A DNA stretch of 64,000 nucleotides, from NCBI RefSeq assembly GCF_002797755.1, contig NZ_PGFI01000011.1, forward strand, positions 1,798,001 to 1,862,000, read 5' to 3'. Every line of letters starts with the position of its first letter. Positions within the stretch are counted from its first letter, which is position 1. A program made the position numbers and the translations under genes. Positions 23,549-32,923 of the stretch are shown in pieces. The notes beneath the pieces were generated by a model. The model was not told where the DNA came from. It did no database searches and worked only from the letters and a program-made list of their open reading frames with translations. The DNA is from Brevirhabdus pacifica (lineage in GTDB: Bacteria > Pseudomonadota > Alphaproteobacteria > Rhodobacterales > Rhodobacteraceae).

Positions 23549-25329
23549 TGGAATTGCCTGCCACGTGGGCTAACGCGAAGTTCTCAGATTTCGGAACATG
23601 GATCGGGGGTGGCACACCCTCCAAAGCCAACCCTCGTTTCTGGAATGGTCCCATTCCATGGGTTTCCCCAAAGGACATGAAAACGAAGGTCATTCGTGAG
23701 GCCATTGACGGCATCACAGAGGAAGCGGTCGAAAACTCTGCGGCGAAGCTGGTGCCTGCGGGATCGGTCCTGATCGTAACCCGCTCGGGAATCCTTGCGC
23801 ACACTCTCCCCATTGCGGTCACCGCTGTTGAGAGCACGCTCAACCAAGACCTCAAGGCGCTCGCTCTCCCGGATGGCATCAGTTCGGACTATATCGCCTG
23901 GGGAATGCGAGCTTTCGAGCAACGCATCCTCGACAAGTGTCGAAAGGGCGGAACAACGGTTCACAGCATCGAGATGCCGCGCCTTGCATCATTCGAGTTG
24001 CCGATCGCCCCCACCAACGAACAACGCCGCATCGTGGAGAAGATCGAGGCGATGTTCGACGAGATCGACAAGGGGGTCGAGAGCCTGCAAACGGCGCGCA
24101 CCACCCTCGGCCTCTACCGCCAGTCCCTGCTGAAATCCGCCTTCGAAGGCCGCCTCACCGCCGACTGGCGCGCGCAGAACGCAGACAAACTGGAAGACCC
24201 CAAAACCCTCCTCGCCCGCATCCACCACGAACGCGACACCCGCTACAAAACCGCCCTGGATACGTGGCAAGACGCCCTCGCCCAATGGCGCGCCCATGGC
24301 GAGAAGGGCAAGAAACCCGCGAAACCAAAGCGGCCCCGGGATATCCCTGACAAAGCATCTGATATCGGCATTCCGGGATGGACCGTGGTGTCGCTGGGCC
24401 TCCTGATCGACGAACCCTCGTACGGGACGTCGAAGAAAAGCGACTACGATGCTGGTAGCAAGGGTGTCCTTCGCATACCGAACATTGCGGCCGGAGTGAT
24501 CGACGCAACCGACCTCAAGTCGGCCAATTTCGACGATGCGGAGCTCGAGCAATACCGATTGATCGAAGGCGACGTGCTGACCATTCGGTCGAATGGAAGC
24601 CTTTCATTGGTCGGCAAGCCGGCATTGGTTCGATCGGTTGACACACAATTCGTCTATGCAGGCTATTTGATTCGGCTTCGCCCCATACCCGGCTCGTTGG
24701 TTCCCAAGAACCTCGTCTATCTGATGATGGAGCCGACCGTTCGCGGCCAAATCGAGAACAAGGCGAAGTCCACGAGCGGCGTCAACAACATCAACGCGAA
24801 GGAGCTGCAGGAACTACAAGTCCCAATCTGCTCCGCTGCCGAGCAATCTGAAATCGTCCGCATCCTCGACGCACGGCTCGAAGCCGCCGACGCACTCGAG
24901 GCCGAGATCGACGCCGCCCTCACCCGCGCCGACGCCCTGCGCCAATCCATCCTGAAAAAAGCCTTCTCCGGCCAGCTCGTCCCCCAGGACCCCGACGATG
25001 AACCGGCCTCGGCCCTGCTTGAGCGGATCAAGGCGGAGAAGAAAGAGCGCGAGAACTCCGCAAAGGAAGCGCGCAAGTCCAGGCCCGTGCGAGTGGCTGA
25101 ACCAAGGAGACCCACATTGACCGACCTTCTGGACGTATTGAAGCAGCAGAAATCCTGGATACCAGCATCGAAAGCGGCAGAAGGGCTTGGCCTTGGCGAC
25201 GGAGCATCTTCCGATGACATCGAGGCCTTTTACCACCAGCTCAAACAGTACGTCGAAAGTTCCGCGATAGAAATTGAGCGGCGCGGCGATGAAGACTGGC
25301 TGCGTTTGGCCGAAGTCGAGGCGAACTAA
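23545..25329 (+). CDS. hsdS: Type I specificity subunit HsdS with C-terminal extension
   Basis: 594 residues, longer than the usual 400-460. Two target recognition domains are visible: the first from LPATWANAKFSDFGTWIGGGTPS (about 4-26), the second from IPGWTVVSLGLLI (about 273-285). Each is followed by a conserved helical arm (PTNEQRRIVEKIEAMFDEID and AAEQSEIVRILDARLEAAD). After about residue 510 comes an extra domain of roughly 75 residues (PTLTDLLDVLKQQKSW...) that looks like a winged helix. It sets the DNA target of the complex. The stop overlaps the AAA gene ATG by one base. Confidence 0.92.
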   Translation: MMELPATWANAKFSDFGTWIGGGTPSKANPRFWNGPIPWVSPKDMKTKVIREAIDGITEEAVENSAAKLVPAGSVLIVTRSGILAHTLPIAVTAVESTLNQDLKALALPDGISSDYIAWGMRAFEQRILDKCRKGGTTVHSIEMPRLASFELPIAPTNEQRRIVEKIEAMFDEIDKGVESLQTARTTLGLYRQSLLKSAFEGRLTADWRAQNADKLEDPKTLLARIHHERDTRYKTALDTWQDALAQWRAHGEKGKKPAKPKRPRDIPDKASDIGIPGWTVVSLGLLIDEPSYGTSKKSDYDAGSKGVLRIPNIAAGVIDATDLKSANFDDAELEQYRLIEGDVLTIRSNGSLSLVGKPALVRSVDTQFVYAGYLIRLRPIPGSLVPKNLVYLMMEPTVRGQIENKAKSTSGVNNINAKELQELQVPICSAAEQSEIVRILDARLEAADALEAEIDAALTRADALRQSILKKAFSGQLVPQDPDDEPASALLERIKAEKKERENSAKEARKSRPVRVAEPRRPTLTDLLDVLKQQKSWIPASKAAEGLGLGDGASSDDIEAFYHQLKQYVESSAIEIERRGDEDWLRLAEVEAN

Positions 25330-26957
25330 TGCGCATCGATTGGCTGTGGATCGACAACTACAAGAACCTGCGGGATCTGACGATCGATTTCGCGCAGGAC
25401 CACCTGATCACAGTCGTTATCGGGCGCAATGGTACGGGTAAATCCAACGTTCTCGAGGCGCTCACTGTTATCTTCCGCGATCTGATCATGGGCGAGCGCC
25501 TCCCCTCGATGAAGTATCGCATTGCATATCAGATCGGCGATCATTGGGTTTTCATTGATGCCGATCCGGAACGGGCCGCAGATCCCTACCGAGCCAAGGT
25601 AATCACCATTAATGACCAACCGGATCCGTTTGAAGTAGGTGCCAATTTCGAGAAAATCAGCGGGACGACTATCAGCCGCACAAAGCTGGTCGGAGAAAAT
25701 TCACCATATCTACCAAGATTTCTGTTTGGATATTATTCAGGCGAAAGCCGCCGGATGAGCGAACTCTTCCGAGCTTACCTGGAAAGCTATGATCGCAAGT
25801 TGGTCTCCGGCGAAGACCCCGGCGCTAAACGCATGTTCTTCGCGGAACCCGTCCACAGTAACTTTGTGCTCCTTTCCTTCATTGTGAACAACAAAGAGCA
25901 GACTAACGCTTTCCTTGAAAAGCAGTTGGGGTTGGAAGACGGTGGCATTGAGTCCGTCCTTTTCGTGCTCAAGCAGCCCTACTGGAAGTCGAAAGAGGGT
26001 GACGCCCGATTCTGGAACTCTCGCGGTATCGTCCGTGACTTTCTTGCCAAACTCTACGACATCTCCCTTGCACCCATTCGGATCAAGCGTCGTGAATTTT
26101 ACGATGTGCGCAGGACGCGAACAAAAGAATACCTCTACCTCTTTGCGAAAGACATAGATGCGTTGCGCGAGTTGGCGGAAGGCAAGACACCAGCAGAATT
26201 TTTCCGCGATCTCGAGAGCACACATGTTTCCGATCTGATCGACGAGGTCCGCATTCGGGTCAAGCTGAAGAAGAATGATGGATCTGTGACCTTTCGCGAG
26301 CTGAGCGAAGGTGAACAACAATTGTTGACGGTGCTTGGCTTGTTGCAGTTCACCTCTGCAGAAGAAAGCTTGTTCCTTCTGGATGAGCCGGACACACACC
26401 TTAATCCCCGCTGGAGCGTTGAATATATTCAACATATCCGCGACTTTTTAACAGATGACAGTGGAGCGCAGCCAAATAGCCATGTGCTTTTGGCGACGCA
26501 CAATCCAATTGCCGTAGCCGAGCTTGTCAAAGAACAGGTCCAAATCCTCAAACGTGATCCTGAATCACATGCGATTATCGCTTTTGAACCGGACACGCAC
26601 CCTCGGGGCATGGGTTATGCTGGTGTCGTCACAAGTGAATTGTTCGACCTGAATGCCGCTTTGGACACATATACGCAGGACCTTCTTGAGGAGAAACGCA
26701 AACTAAGCTCGCAAGAGGACTTGAGTTCAGAAGACTTGCAACGGCTCAGAGAACTTACGCATGAGCTTGACGGCTACGGGTTCCGATATCAAGTCCGCGA
26801 CCCGGAAGAAGCCAAGAGACTTCACCAAATGTTGAGTTCTGATGATGGATCCGACCTAGAGACGCCCGGCTCTCCGGATGATGCGGCGAAAGCTGAACGC
26901 CTAGTAAAGGAGGCGCTGTCGCCCAACAATGACGGAGGCGATAGTGAGAGTTCTTAA
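25329..26957 (+). CDS. ptuA: Restriction-associated AAA/ABC-type ATPase, PtuA-like
   Basis: 542 residues. Walker A GRNGTGKS (32-39) follows a RecF/SMC-like N-terminus (MRIDWLWIDNYKNLRDLTIDF). A long insert precedes the signature-like ELSEGEQQLLTVL (about 323-335), Walker B LFLLDEPDTHLNPRW (about 347-361) and the switch His in LLATHNPIAVAE. This is the OLD-like/ABC ATPase class found in Septu (PtuA) and in ATPase genes embedded in type I restriction loci. The next gene is an HNH nuclease, completing a PtuA/PtuB arrangement. It is coupled to hsdS by TAATG. GC content falls through this gene, suggesting a different origin from hsdR. The symbol is by architecture only. Confidence 0.75.
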   Translation: MRIDWLWIDNYKNLRDLTIDFAQDHLITVVIGRNGTGKSNVLEALTVIFRDLIMGERLPSMKYRIAYQIGDHWVFIDADPERAADPYRAKVITINDQPDPFEVGANFEKISGTTISRTKLVGENSPYLPRFLFGYYSGESRRMSELFRAYLESYDRKLVSGEDPGAKRMFFAEPVHSNFVLLSFIVNNKEQTNAFLEKQLGLEDGGIESVLFVLKQPYWKSKEGDARFWNSRGIVRDFLAKLYDISLAPIRIKRREFYDVRRTRTKEYLYLFAKDIDALRELAEGKTPAEFFRDLESTHVSDLIDEVRIRVKLKKNDGSVTFRELSEGEQQLLTVLGLLQFTSAEESLFLLDEPDTHLNPRWSVEYIQHIRDFLTDDSGAQPNSHVLLATHNPIAVAELVKEQVQILKRDPESHAIIAFEPDTHPRGMGYAGVVTSELFDLNAALDTYTQDLLEEKRKLSSQEDLSSEDLQRLRELTHELDGYGFRYQVRDPEEAKRLHQMLSSDDGSDLETPGSPDDAAKAERLVKEALSPNNDGGDSESS

Positions 26958-27729
26958 TAAGGATTTGCTGGAACTACCTGAGGGCTGGGAGGAACGGGCT
27001 CAAGCCGCTCGCGATGCCGGGCCGTCCGAAGTGAACAACAATGCAAGCCTCTGGCAAGAATGCAAACCTTGCCTGAAAAAGATCTCATATGACAAGTGCT
27101 TCTACTGCGAGGTAAAGCAGATCAGATCCGACAATGCTGTCGATCACTTTAGACCAAAAAAACACTATCCCTGGTCTGCATTCGATCCACTTAATTTCCG
27201 CTTTGCATGCACCTATTGCAACAGCAGGCGCAAAGACATCGAAAATGGGCGAACCGGAGGTAAAGGGGATTATTTCCCCTTACTTATTGAAGAAAACCGC
27301 GCAACTTGCTGCGAAGAGGAATGCAATGAAGCGCCCGTTCTTCTTGATCCGTATAAATCTGACGAGCCCAGCCTAATTGATTTTACCGACGATGGCAGGC
27401 CAATACCGACGTTTACAAGCGACCAGCATGCTAACCGCCACCGCAGAGCGGTTGAGTCAATAAGACTATATCACCTGGACCATCAAGACCTTGTCGATAA
27501 GCGTTTAACTTTGGCAGCGGAGATAACTAGTATTGTTGAAACCACAAACCGCTTGTTCCCAAAAACTGAGGCTGGCGACCCTGATGTTGACAGTGCCTTC
27601 AAAGAAAATGTCCGATTACTAGGAAAAATGATGCTTCCAAACGCTGAGCTGTCGTCATTTGCACGCCGAATGCTCGATGGATATCGCCACTATGTCTGGG
27701 TTCCTGGAATTCTGAGGACGTTAAGCTAA
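26944..27729 (+). CDS. ptuB: HNH endonuclease, PtuB-like
   Basis: 261 residues. A zinc-ribbon-flanked HNH core is clear: CFYCEVKQ (CxxC), VDHFRPK with the catalytic His, then CTYCNSRRKD (CxxC and Asn) at about residues 45-100. The C-terminal part is helical (YHLDHQDLVDKRLTLAAEI). Pairing with the upstream ATPase, which it overlaps by 14 bases, fits the Septu effector nuclease. I prefer the GTG at 26944 because GGAGG (26934-26938) lies 5 bases before it; an ATG at 26929 in the same frame is the alternative. It is the least GC-rich gene of the operon. Confidence 0.75.
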   Translation: MRVLNKDLLELPEGWEERAQAARDAGPSEVNNNASLWQECKPCLKKISYDKCFYCEVKQIRSDNAVDHFRPKKHYPWSAFDPLNFRFACTYCNSRRKDIENGRTGGKGDYFPLLIEENRATCCEEECNEAPVLLDPYKSDEPSLIDFTDDGRPIPTFTSDQHANRHRRAVESIRLYHLDHQDLVDKRLTLAAEITSIVETTNRLFPKTEAGDPDVDSAFKENVRLLGKMMLPNAELSSFARRMLDGYRHYVWVPGILRTLS

Positions 27730-27791
27730 GAAAAAAGTAGTTTGAAAGGGTGGGGCGACCGGCATCAGCCTCACAAAAAGAGGGCCATTTC

Positions 27792-29684
27792 ATGGACGCA
27801 GACGATCACCCCGTAGAAGTTGTTTTGAAAGAAGCCCGCCGCTTCATGGTGCCTTTGTATCAGCGCAAGTATCAGTGGGGCGACAAGCGGCTGGAGCCGT
27901 TCTGGGATGATGTCTCAGCCAAAGCCGCCGAGGTGTTAGACGGTGAGAGCAAGTTCGAGCATTACATGGGCGCGCTAATCCTGTCTCCGGTCGAGGAAGG
28001 CTCTCAGATCGCCCGTACGCCCCGAGTGCAGGTGGTTGATGGCCAGCAGCGCCTGACCACCTTTCAGATCTTCCTGGCCGCCCTGCGCGAAGTGGCGCGG
28101 GACCATGATCTTGAAGACCTAATGGGGCACATCAACGGCTATCTGTTCAATGAGCCGAAGAACAAAGACAAGGACCCTCTGACACGGTTCAAGCTGACAC
28201 CGACACCGTCGGACCGGGACATCTTTCACGACATAATCGAGATGCCCTACGAGGATGTAACGCATAAGCACCGCAACCTGTTTTACGGCCAGCGTGTGCC
28301 CAAGAACACCAGTTTTCCGGCTTTCCGTGCTTACCATCTTTTCTGCACCTGGATTGAGGAATTTGCTTTTCACGGCCCGGAGGAAGACAGCGAACTTGAT
28401 CTGGAAGGCGAGAGCAAGACCGGCGGAGAGGACGAAGTCGAGCTTGAGGTGTTGGAAGAACGCCTTGAAGCCCTACTCAGCGCTGTTCTGGATCGGCTGA
28501 AACTAGTGGTTATCACGCTTGGTGAAAACGACGATGCGCAGGTGATCTTTGAGACGCTGAACTCAAAGGGCGAGCCGTTGCTTGCGATGGACCTTGTGCG
28601 GAACAACATCTTTCACCGAGCGGAGAAACAGGACGCGCCTGTAGAGGAGTTGTATGCCAAGCTGTGGGATCCTCTAGACGACATGTGGTGGCGTGAGCCT
28701 GCGCCCAATGCACGCCCACGTCGTCCGCGTCTGGACCACTTCCTAGCGCATGTGTTGACTGCCGAAACGGGCAAAAAAATCTCAGTGCGCGAACTCTATG
28801 CCGAGTACCGGGCCTTCGCGGTTCCGAAGGGCAAACCTCGATTTGACGATGTTGAGCATGAACTGAAACTGCTGGAGCGGTATGCGCCCCTGTATGAAAC
28901 GTTAGAAGGCAGGGCCGAGGAAGACCCGGCGCTCTACTGGCTTGGGCGAAAGCTGGCGGATTGGCAGGTGACAACGGTTTTCCCCGCTGCCTTGCAGATA
29001 GGTGGATCGGATTTGCCTGCGGAAGAGAAGATGCACCTTGCCCAATTGATCTATTCTTTCTTGGCGCGGCGTGCCATGTGCGGGCTGACAACGAAGAACT
29101 TGAACAAGGTTTTCCAGTCCATTGCAGAGGTATTCCTGCGCCAAGGACCCTCGGTGGAAGCGTTTCGAGGATACTTTAATCAGAGGTCTGGCGACAGCAC
29201 CCGATTCCCGCGCAATGACGAATTCCGGCGCGGTATCCTGGATGGAAACGCCTACAGCATCGCCCCTCGAACTCGCTTGGTTGACATACTGTGGGAACTG
29301 GAAATGGCGAGCAGGTCGCATATGGCAGAGAGCGCCACTAAGCCCAACGGCCTTTGGGTCGAGCACGTTCTGCCACAGACCTGGACCGATGAATGGCCTT
29401 TCCCGGATGGGCAGACCCATGAAGTCTATTCTGATGAACCAGATGCCTTGGCGCGCCGTACCCTCGTTCATTCCCTCGGAAACCTGACCTTGCTTACTGG
29501 CGGTCTGAACATCTCTTCTGGAAACTCTGGCTTTGCAGTGAAGAAGGAAAAGTTCGAAGAACACACCGGGCTGTTTCTGAACAAGTGGTTTACTAAAAAG
29601 GGCCACTGGACGGAGGCGGAAATCCGGGAGCGTGGAGAACATCTTGCTGCTATGGCAGCTCAAATCTGGATCGACCTGGAGTAA
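27792..29684 (+). CDS. DUF262/DUF1524 protein, GmrSD-like
   Basis: 630 residues. The N-terminal DUF262 domain has VPLYQRKYQW (about 18-27) and VVDGQQRLTTFQ (about 79-90), the ParB-like nucleotide-hydrolysing motif DGQQR. A long helical middle follows. The C-terminal DUF1524 HNH-like nuclease carries WVEHVLPQTW and HSLGNLTLLTGGLNISSGN. This is the architecture of GmrSD type IV restriction enzymes and BrxU relatives, which cut modified DNA. It lies between ptuB-like and hsdM on the same strand, 6 bases before hsdM, so it is expressed with the type I system. The start at 27792 is the ATG before DADDHP. Confidence 0.85.
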   Translation: MDADDHPVEVVLKEARRFMVPLYQRKYQWGDKRLEPFWDDVSAKAAEVLDGESKFEHYMGALILSPVEEGSQIARTPRVQVVDGQQRLTTFQIFLAALREVARDHDLEDLMGHINGYLFNEPKNKDKDPLTRFKLTPTPSDRDIFHDIIEMPYEDVTHKHRNLFYGQRVPKNTSFPAFRAYHLFCTWIEEFAFHGPEEDSELDLEGESKTGGEDEVELEVLEERLEALLSAVLDRLKLVVITLGENDDAQVIFETLNSKGEPLLAMDLVRNNIFHRAEKQDAPVEELYAKLWDPLDDMWWREPAPNARPRRPRLDHFLAHVLTAETGKKISVRELYAEYRAFAVPKGKPRFDDVEHELKLLERYAPLYETLEGRAEEDPALYWLGRKLADWQVTTVFPAALQIGGSDLPAEEKMHLAQLIYSFLARRAMCGLTTKNLNKVFQSIAEVFLRQGPSVEAFRGYFNQRSGDSTRFPRNDEFRRGILDGNAYSIAPRTRLVDILWELEMASRSHMAESATKPNGLWVEHVLPQTWTDEWPFPDGQTHEVYSDEPDALARRTLVHSLGNLTLLTGGLNISSGNSGFAVKKEKFEEHTGLFLNKWFTKKGHWTEAEIRERGEHLAAMAAQIWIDLE

Positions 29685-29690
29685 TCACTC

Positions 29691-31163
29691 ATGAACACGG
29701 CCCCAATTGTCTCCAAGGTCTGGAGTTTCTGCACGACGCTGCGTGACGACGGCGTGGGTTATGGCGACTACCTGGAGCAGCTGACCTACCTGATCTTCCT
29801 CAAAATGGCGGACGAATACGCCAAGCCCCCCTATAACCGGGATGTGGGAATCCCGGAGGGGTACGACTGGACCAGCCTGACCTCACGCCGCGGGGCGGAG
29901 CTGGAAGCGCACTACGTCATGCTGCTGCGGAAGTTGGGCGAGCAGAAAGGCATGCTCGGCCAGATCTTCACCAAGGCACAGAACAAGATCACCGATCCGG
30001 CGAAGCTGTTCCGTTTGATCGACATGGTGGACGGCACGAAGTGGGTGACGCTTGGGGCCGATATCAAAGGCGACATCTACGAAGGGCTGCTGGAGCGCAA
30101 CGCCGAGGATACGAAATCAGGCGCCGGTCAGTATTTCACGCCGCGTGCCCTGATCCGCGCAATGGTCGAATGCGTCCGCCCCGAGCCTCGCAAGACCATC
30201 GCTGACCCGGCCTGCGGGACCGGCGGATTCTTCCTCGCCGCGCATGATTTCCTGACGGACCCGGACAACCATGCGCTCGACAAGGACCAAAAGGCTTTCC
30301 TGAAGCACTCGACCTTCTTCGGCAATGAGATCGTCGCCGGAACACGGCGCCTCTGCCTGATGAACATGTTCCTCCACGGCATTGGCGAAATGACTGGCGA
30401 CACGTTGGTTTCACCCGCCGATGCACTGATATCGCCGCCATCAGAAACCTTCGACTATGTTCTGGCAAACCCGCCTTTCGGCAAGAAGAGCTCAATGAGC
30501 TTTACCAATGCCGAAGGTGAGCAGGAAACGGACGACCTGACGTATAATCGCCAAGATTTCTGGGCTACCACCTCGAATAAGCAGCTTAACTTCGTCCAGC
30601 ATATCCGGACCATGCTGAAGACAACGGGCCGTGCCGCTGTTGTCGTGCCGGACAATGTCCTATTTGAGGGTGGTGCGGGAGAAACCATCCGGCGCAAGTT
30701 GCTCCAGACGACCGACCTGCACACCATACTCCGCCTGCCAACGGGCATCTTTTATGCGCAAGGCGTGAAGGCAAACGTCATCTTCTTCGACAACCGCACC
30801 GCCAGCCCCGATCCGCAGACGTCTAAGGTCTGGTACTACGATTATCGGACGAACGTGCATCACACGCTAAAACAGAAGCCATTGACGTATGCGCACCTCG
30901 AGGACTTCGTGTCCTGCTACGCACCAGGCAACCGACATGGGCGCAGCCCAACCTGGAGCGAAGAAAGCCCCGATGGGCGCTGGCGCGCCTTTGACCGGGA
31001 AGAACTACTGGCACGTGACAAGGCAAGCCTCGACCTTTTCTGGCTTCGTGATGCGTCAATGACCGATCTCGAGAACCTCCCAGAGCCTGACGTTTTGGCA
31101 GAAGAGATCATGGAAAACCTTCGAGCAGCCCTCGCGAGCTTCGAAGCCGTGAGCGTAGAATAG
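29691..31163 (+). CDS. hsdM: Type I DNA methyltransferase subunit HsdM
   Basis: 490 residues. N-terminal helical HsdM_N domain (DYLEQLTYLIFLKMADE), then the adenine N6 methyltransferase core with SAM-binding DPACGTGGFF (about 172-181) and catalytic NPPF (about 260-263). With HsdS it methylates the target and protects host DNA. It is last in the operon although its partner hsdS is second, with three non-hsd genes between. The typical order is hsdM-hsdS-hsdR or hsdR-hsdM-hsdS, so this order is unusual. Confidence 0.95.
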   Translation: MNTAPIVSKVWSFCTTLRDDGVGYGDYLEQLTYLIFLKMADEYAKPPYNRDVGIPEGYDWTSLTSRRGAELEAHYVMLLRKLGEQKGMLGQIFTKAQNKITDPAKLFRLIDMVDGTKWVTLGADIKGDIYEGLLERNAEDTKSGAGQYFTPRALIRAMVECVRPEPRKTIADPACGTGGFFLAAHDFLTDPDNHALDKDQKAFLKHSTFFGNEIVAGTRRLCLMNMFLHGIGEMTGDTLVSPADALISPPSETFDYVLANPPFGKKSSMSFTNAEGEQETDDLTYNRQDFWATTSNKQLNFVQHIRTMLKTTGRAAVVVPDNVLFEGGAGETIRRKLLQTTDLHTILRLPTGIFYAQGVKANVIFFDNRTASPDPQTSKVWYYDYRTNVHHTLKQKPLTYAHLEDFVSCYAPGNRHGRSPTWSEESPDGRWRAFDREELLARDKASLDLFWLRDASMTDLENLPEPDVLAEEIMENLRAALASFEAVSVE

Positions 31164-31174
31164 GATTCGTATTC

Positions 31175-31208
31175 GTTCCGGTGGTCGCGGAAATCGTCGC
31201 GCCGGAAC
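31175..31208 (+). terminator. Hairpin after hsdM
   Basis: Stem GTTCCGG (31175-31181) and CCGGAAC (31202-31208) enclosing a further self-complementary CGCG pair, 11 bases after the hsdM stop. No T-run follows. It may end the defence operon transcript; the remaining 135 bases before trbB hold no gene. Confidence 0.35.
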
Positions 31209-31343
31209 GCCCCGGTTTGGGGGACTTACTTCCGCCGGAACCCTGCCGTTCTAACCAATAGCACTACTACGCCTTCTCAGCTGTTGCCCGTAACCAAATA
31301 GCGGTCTTCTTGATCGGTCTCGTGATCCATCGCGAGGCCAATC

Positions 31344-32327
31344 ATGACCGTTACCCCTTTCAAAACCGAGACGTCGTCCCGCGGCGCACGCATGTTGCGC
31401 ACGGCCCTTGGGCCTGGCATCGCCGCCTGGCTCGAGGATGCTGACGTCGTCGAGGTGATGCTGAACCCTGACGGGCGGCTCTGGGTTGACCGGCTGGCCG
31501 ATGGGCTGAGCGACACAGGCGCGGTGCTATCTCCCGCCGATGGCGAGCGCATCATCCGTCTAGTCGGGCACCATGTCGGGGCGGAGGTCCATCCTGCGGC
31601 CCCACGTGTTTCGGCTGAATTGCCGGACACGGGCGAGCGCTTCGAGGGTTTGCTGCCCCCAGTGGTTTCTGCACCCACATTTGCCATTCGCAAGCCCGCC
31701 GTCGCGGTATTCACGCTTGAGGATTATGTTTCCGGCGGGATCCTCACGGCCGATGCCGCTCGTCACCTGCGCGGGGGAGTCACCAGCCGCTCCAATATTC
31801 TTGTCGCGGGCGGGACCTCGACCGGCAAGACGACCCTGACCAATGCGCTGTTGGCGGAGGTCGCCAAGACCTCAGACCGCGTGGTCCTGATCGAGGACAC
31901 GCGCGAGCTGCAATGCCTGACGCCGAACCTCGTGGCTCTCCGCACCAAGGACGGGGTCGCGACCTTGTCCGATCTCGTGCGCGCGTCGCTGCGGCTGAGG
32001 CCCGATCGCATCCCCATCGGCGAGGTGCGCGGCCCTGAAGCGCTGGACCTGCTCAAGGCCTGGGGCACCGGCCATCCGGGCGGGATCGGCACGATCCACG
32101 CCGGGTCCGCCATCGGCGCGCTACGGCGGCTCGAACAGCTGATCCAAGAGGCGGTTGTCACTGTCCCACGCGCGCTGATCGCAGAAACCATCGACCTGAT
32201 CGCCGTTCTGTCCGGACGGGGCGCCGAGCGTCGCCTCTGCGAGTTGGCGCGTGTCACCGGCCTGACCGCCTCGGGCGATTACGCTCTCAGCCCCCTTTTC
32301 CCACCAACACAAGGAAGCCATCCATGA
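31344..32327 (+). CDS. trbB: Conjugal transfer ATPase TrbB (VirB11-like)
   Basis: 327 residues. It shows the VirB11 secretion ATPase pattern: [15 protein letters not shown] near the N-terminus, Walker [11 protein letters not shown] (about 154-163), the Asp box [11 protein letters not shown], Walker B region [16 protein letters not shown] and the [12 protein letters not shown] His box. It powers pilus and channel assembly at the inner membrane. It opens the trb operon and overlaps trbC by 4 bases. In related elements it directly follows copG. Confidence 0.95.
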   Translation: MTVTPFKTETSSRGARMLRTALGPGIAAWLEDADVVEVMLNPDGRLWVDRLADGLSDTGAVLSPADGERIIRLVGHHVGAEVHPAAPRVSAELPDTGERFEGLLPPVVSAPTFAIRKPAVAVFTLEDYVSGGILTADAARHLRGGVTSRSNILVAGGTSTGKTTLTNALLAEVAKTSDRVVLIEDTRELQCLTPNLVALRTKDGVATLSDLVRASLRLRPDRIPIGEVRGPEALDLLKAWGTGHPGGIGTIHAGSAIGALRRLEQLIQEAVVTVPRALIAETIDLIAVLSGRGAERRLCELARVTGLTASGDYALSPLFPPTQGSHP

Positions 32328-32650
32328 CACTTCTGCCATCATTTCGCACAGCCCTTGGCGCAACCGCGCTCGGCCTCGTCGTCTTCGCCCTGCCTGAGCC
32401 GGCGCTCGCCGCCGGGTCCGGCATGCCATGGGAAGCCCCCTTGCAAACCATCCTCGAGTCGATCGAAGGGCCGGTCGCCAAGATCGTCGCGGTAATCATC
32501 ATCATTGTCACGGGCCTGACGTTGGCCTTCGGCGACAGTTCGGGCGGGTTCCGGCGGCTGGTGCAGATCGTCTTCGGGCTGTCCATCGCCTTCGCGGCCT
32601 CGAGCTTCTTTCTCTCCTTCTTCTCCTTCGGCGGCGGAGCGCTGATCTGA
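32324..32650 (+). CDS. trbC: Mating-pair pilin TrbC (VirB2-like)
   Basis: 108 residues with a signal-type N-terminus (hydrophobic about 12-30, processing near LAAGSG). Two hydrophobic helices follow (about 46-66 and 78-104), ending in FFSFGGGALI. This is the TrbC/VirB2 pilin layout. It is probably processed by the TraF peptidase encoded at 14989. It overlaps trbB by ATGA and trbD by TGATG. Confidence 0.9.
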   Translation: MTLLPSFRTALGATALGLVVFALPEPALAAGSGMPWEAPLQTILESIEGPVAKIVAVIIIIVTGLTLAFGDSSGGFRRLVQIVFGLSIAFAASSFFLSFFSFGGGALI

Positions 32651-32919
32651 TGGAGAACGCCAACGACATTCCCGGCTATTTCGCGCCGGTGCACCGCGCC
32701 CTGATCGATCCGATCCTTTTGGCCGGTGCCCCCCGCACGATCGCCATTGCCAATGGCACGCTCGCTGCCGCCATCGGGCTCGGCCTGCGGCTCTGGCTCG
32801 TGGGCCTCGCATTTTGGCTGGTCGGCCACCTCCTCGCTGTCTGGGCCGCGAAGCGAGACGCACAGATCGCCGAGGTGGCGCGGCGGCATCTCCGTTACCC
32901 GTCCTGGTTCGGGGTCTGA
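32650..32919 (+). CDS. trbD: Conjugal transfer protein TrbD (VirB3-like)
   Basis: 89 residues. PGYFAPVHRALIDPILLAGAPR precedes a hydrophobic region (about 32-66) and a polar tail ending HLRYPSWFGV, as in TrbD/VirB3. It is an inner-membrane component placed between pilin and TrbE genes, translationally coupled to trbC through TGATG and 4 bases from trbE. Confidence 0.92.
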   Translation: MENANDIPGYFAPVHRALIDPILLAGAPRTIAIANGTLAAAIGLGLRLWLVGLAFWLVGHLLAVWAAKRDAQIAEVARRHLRYPSWFGV

Positions 32920-32923
32920 GCCG

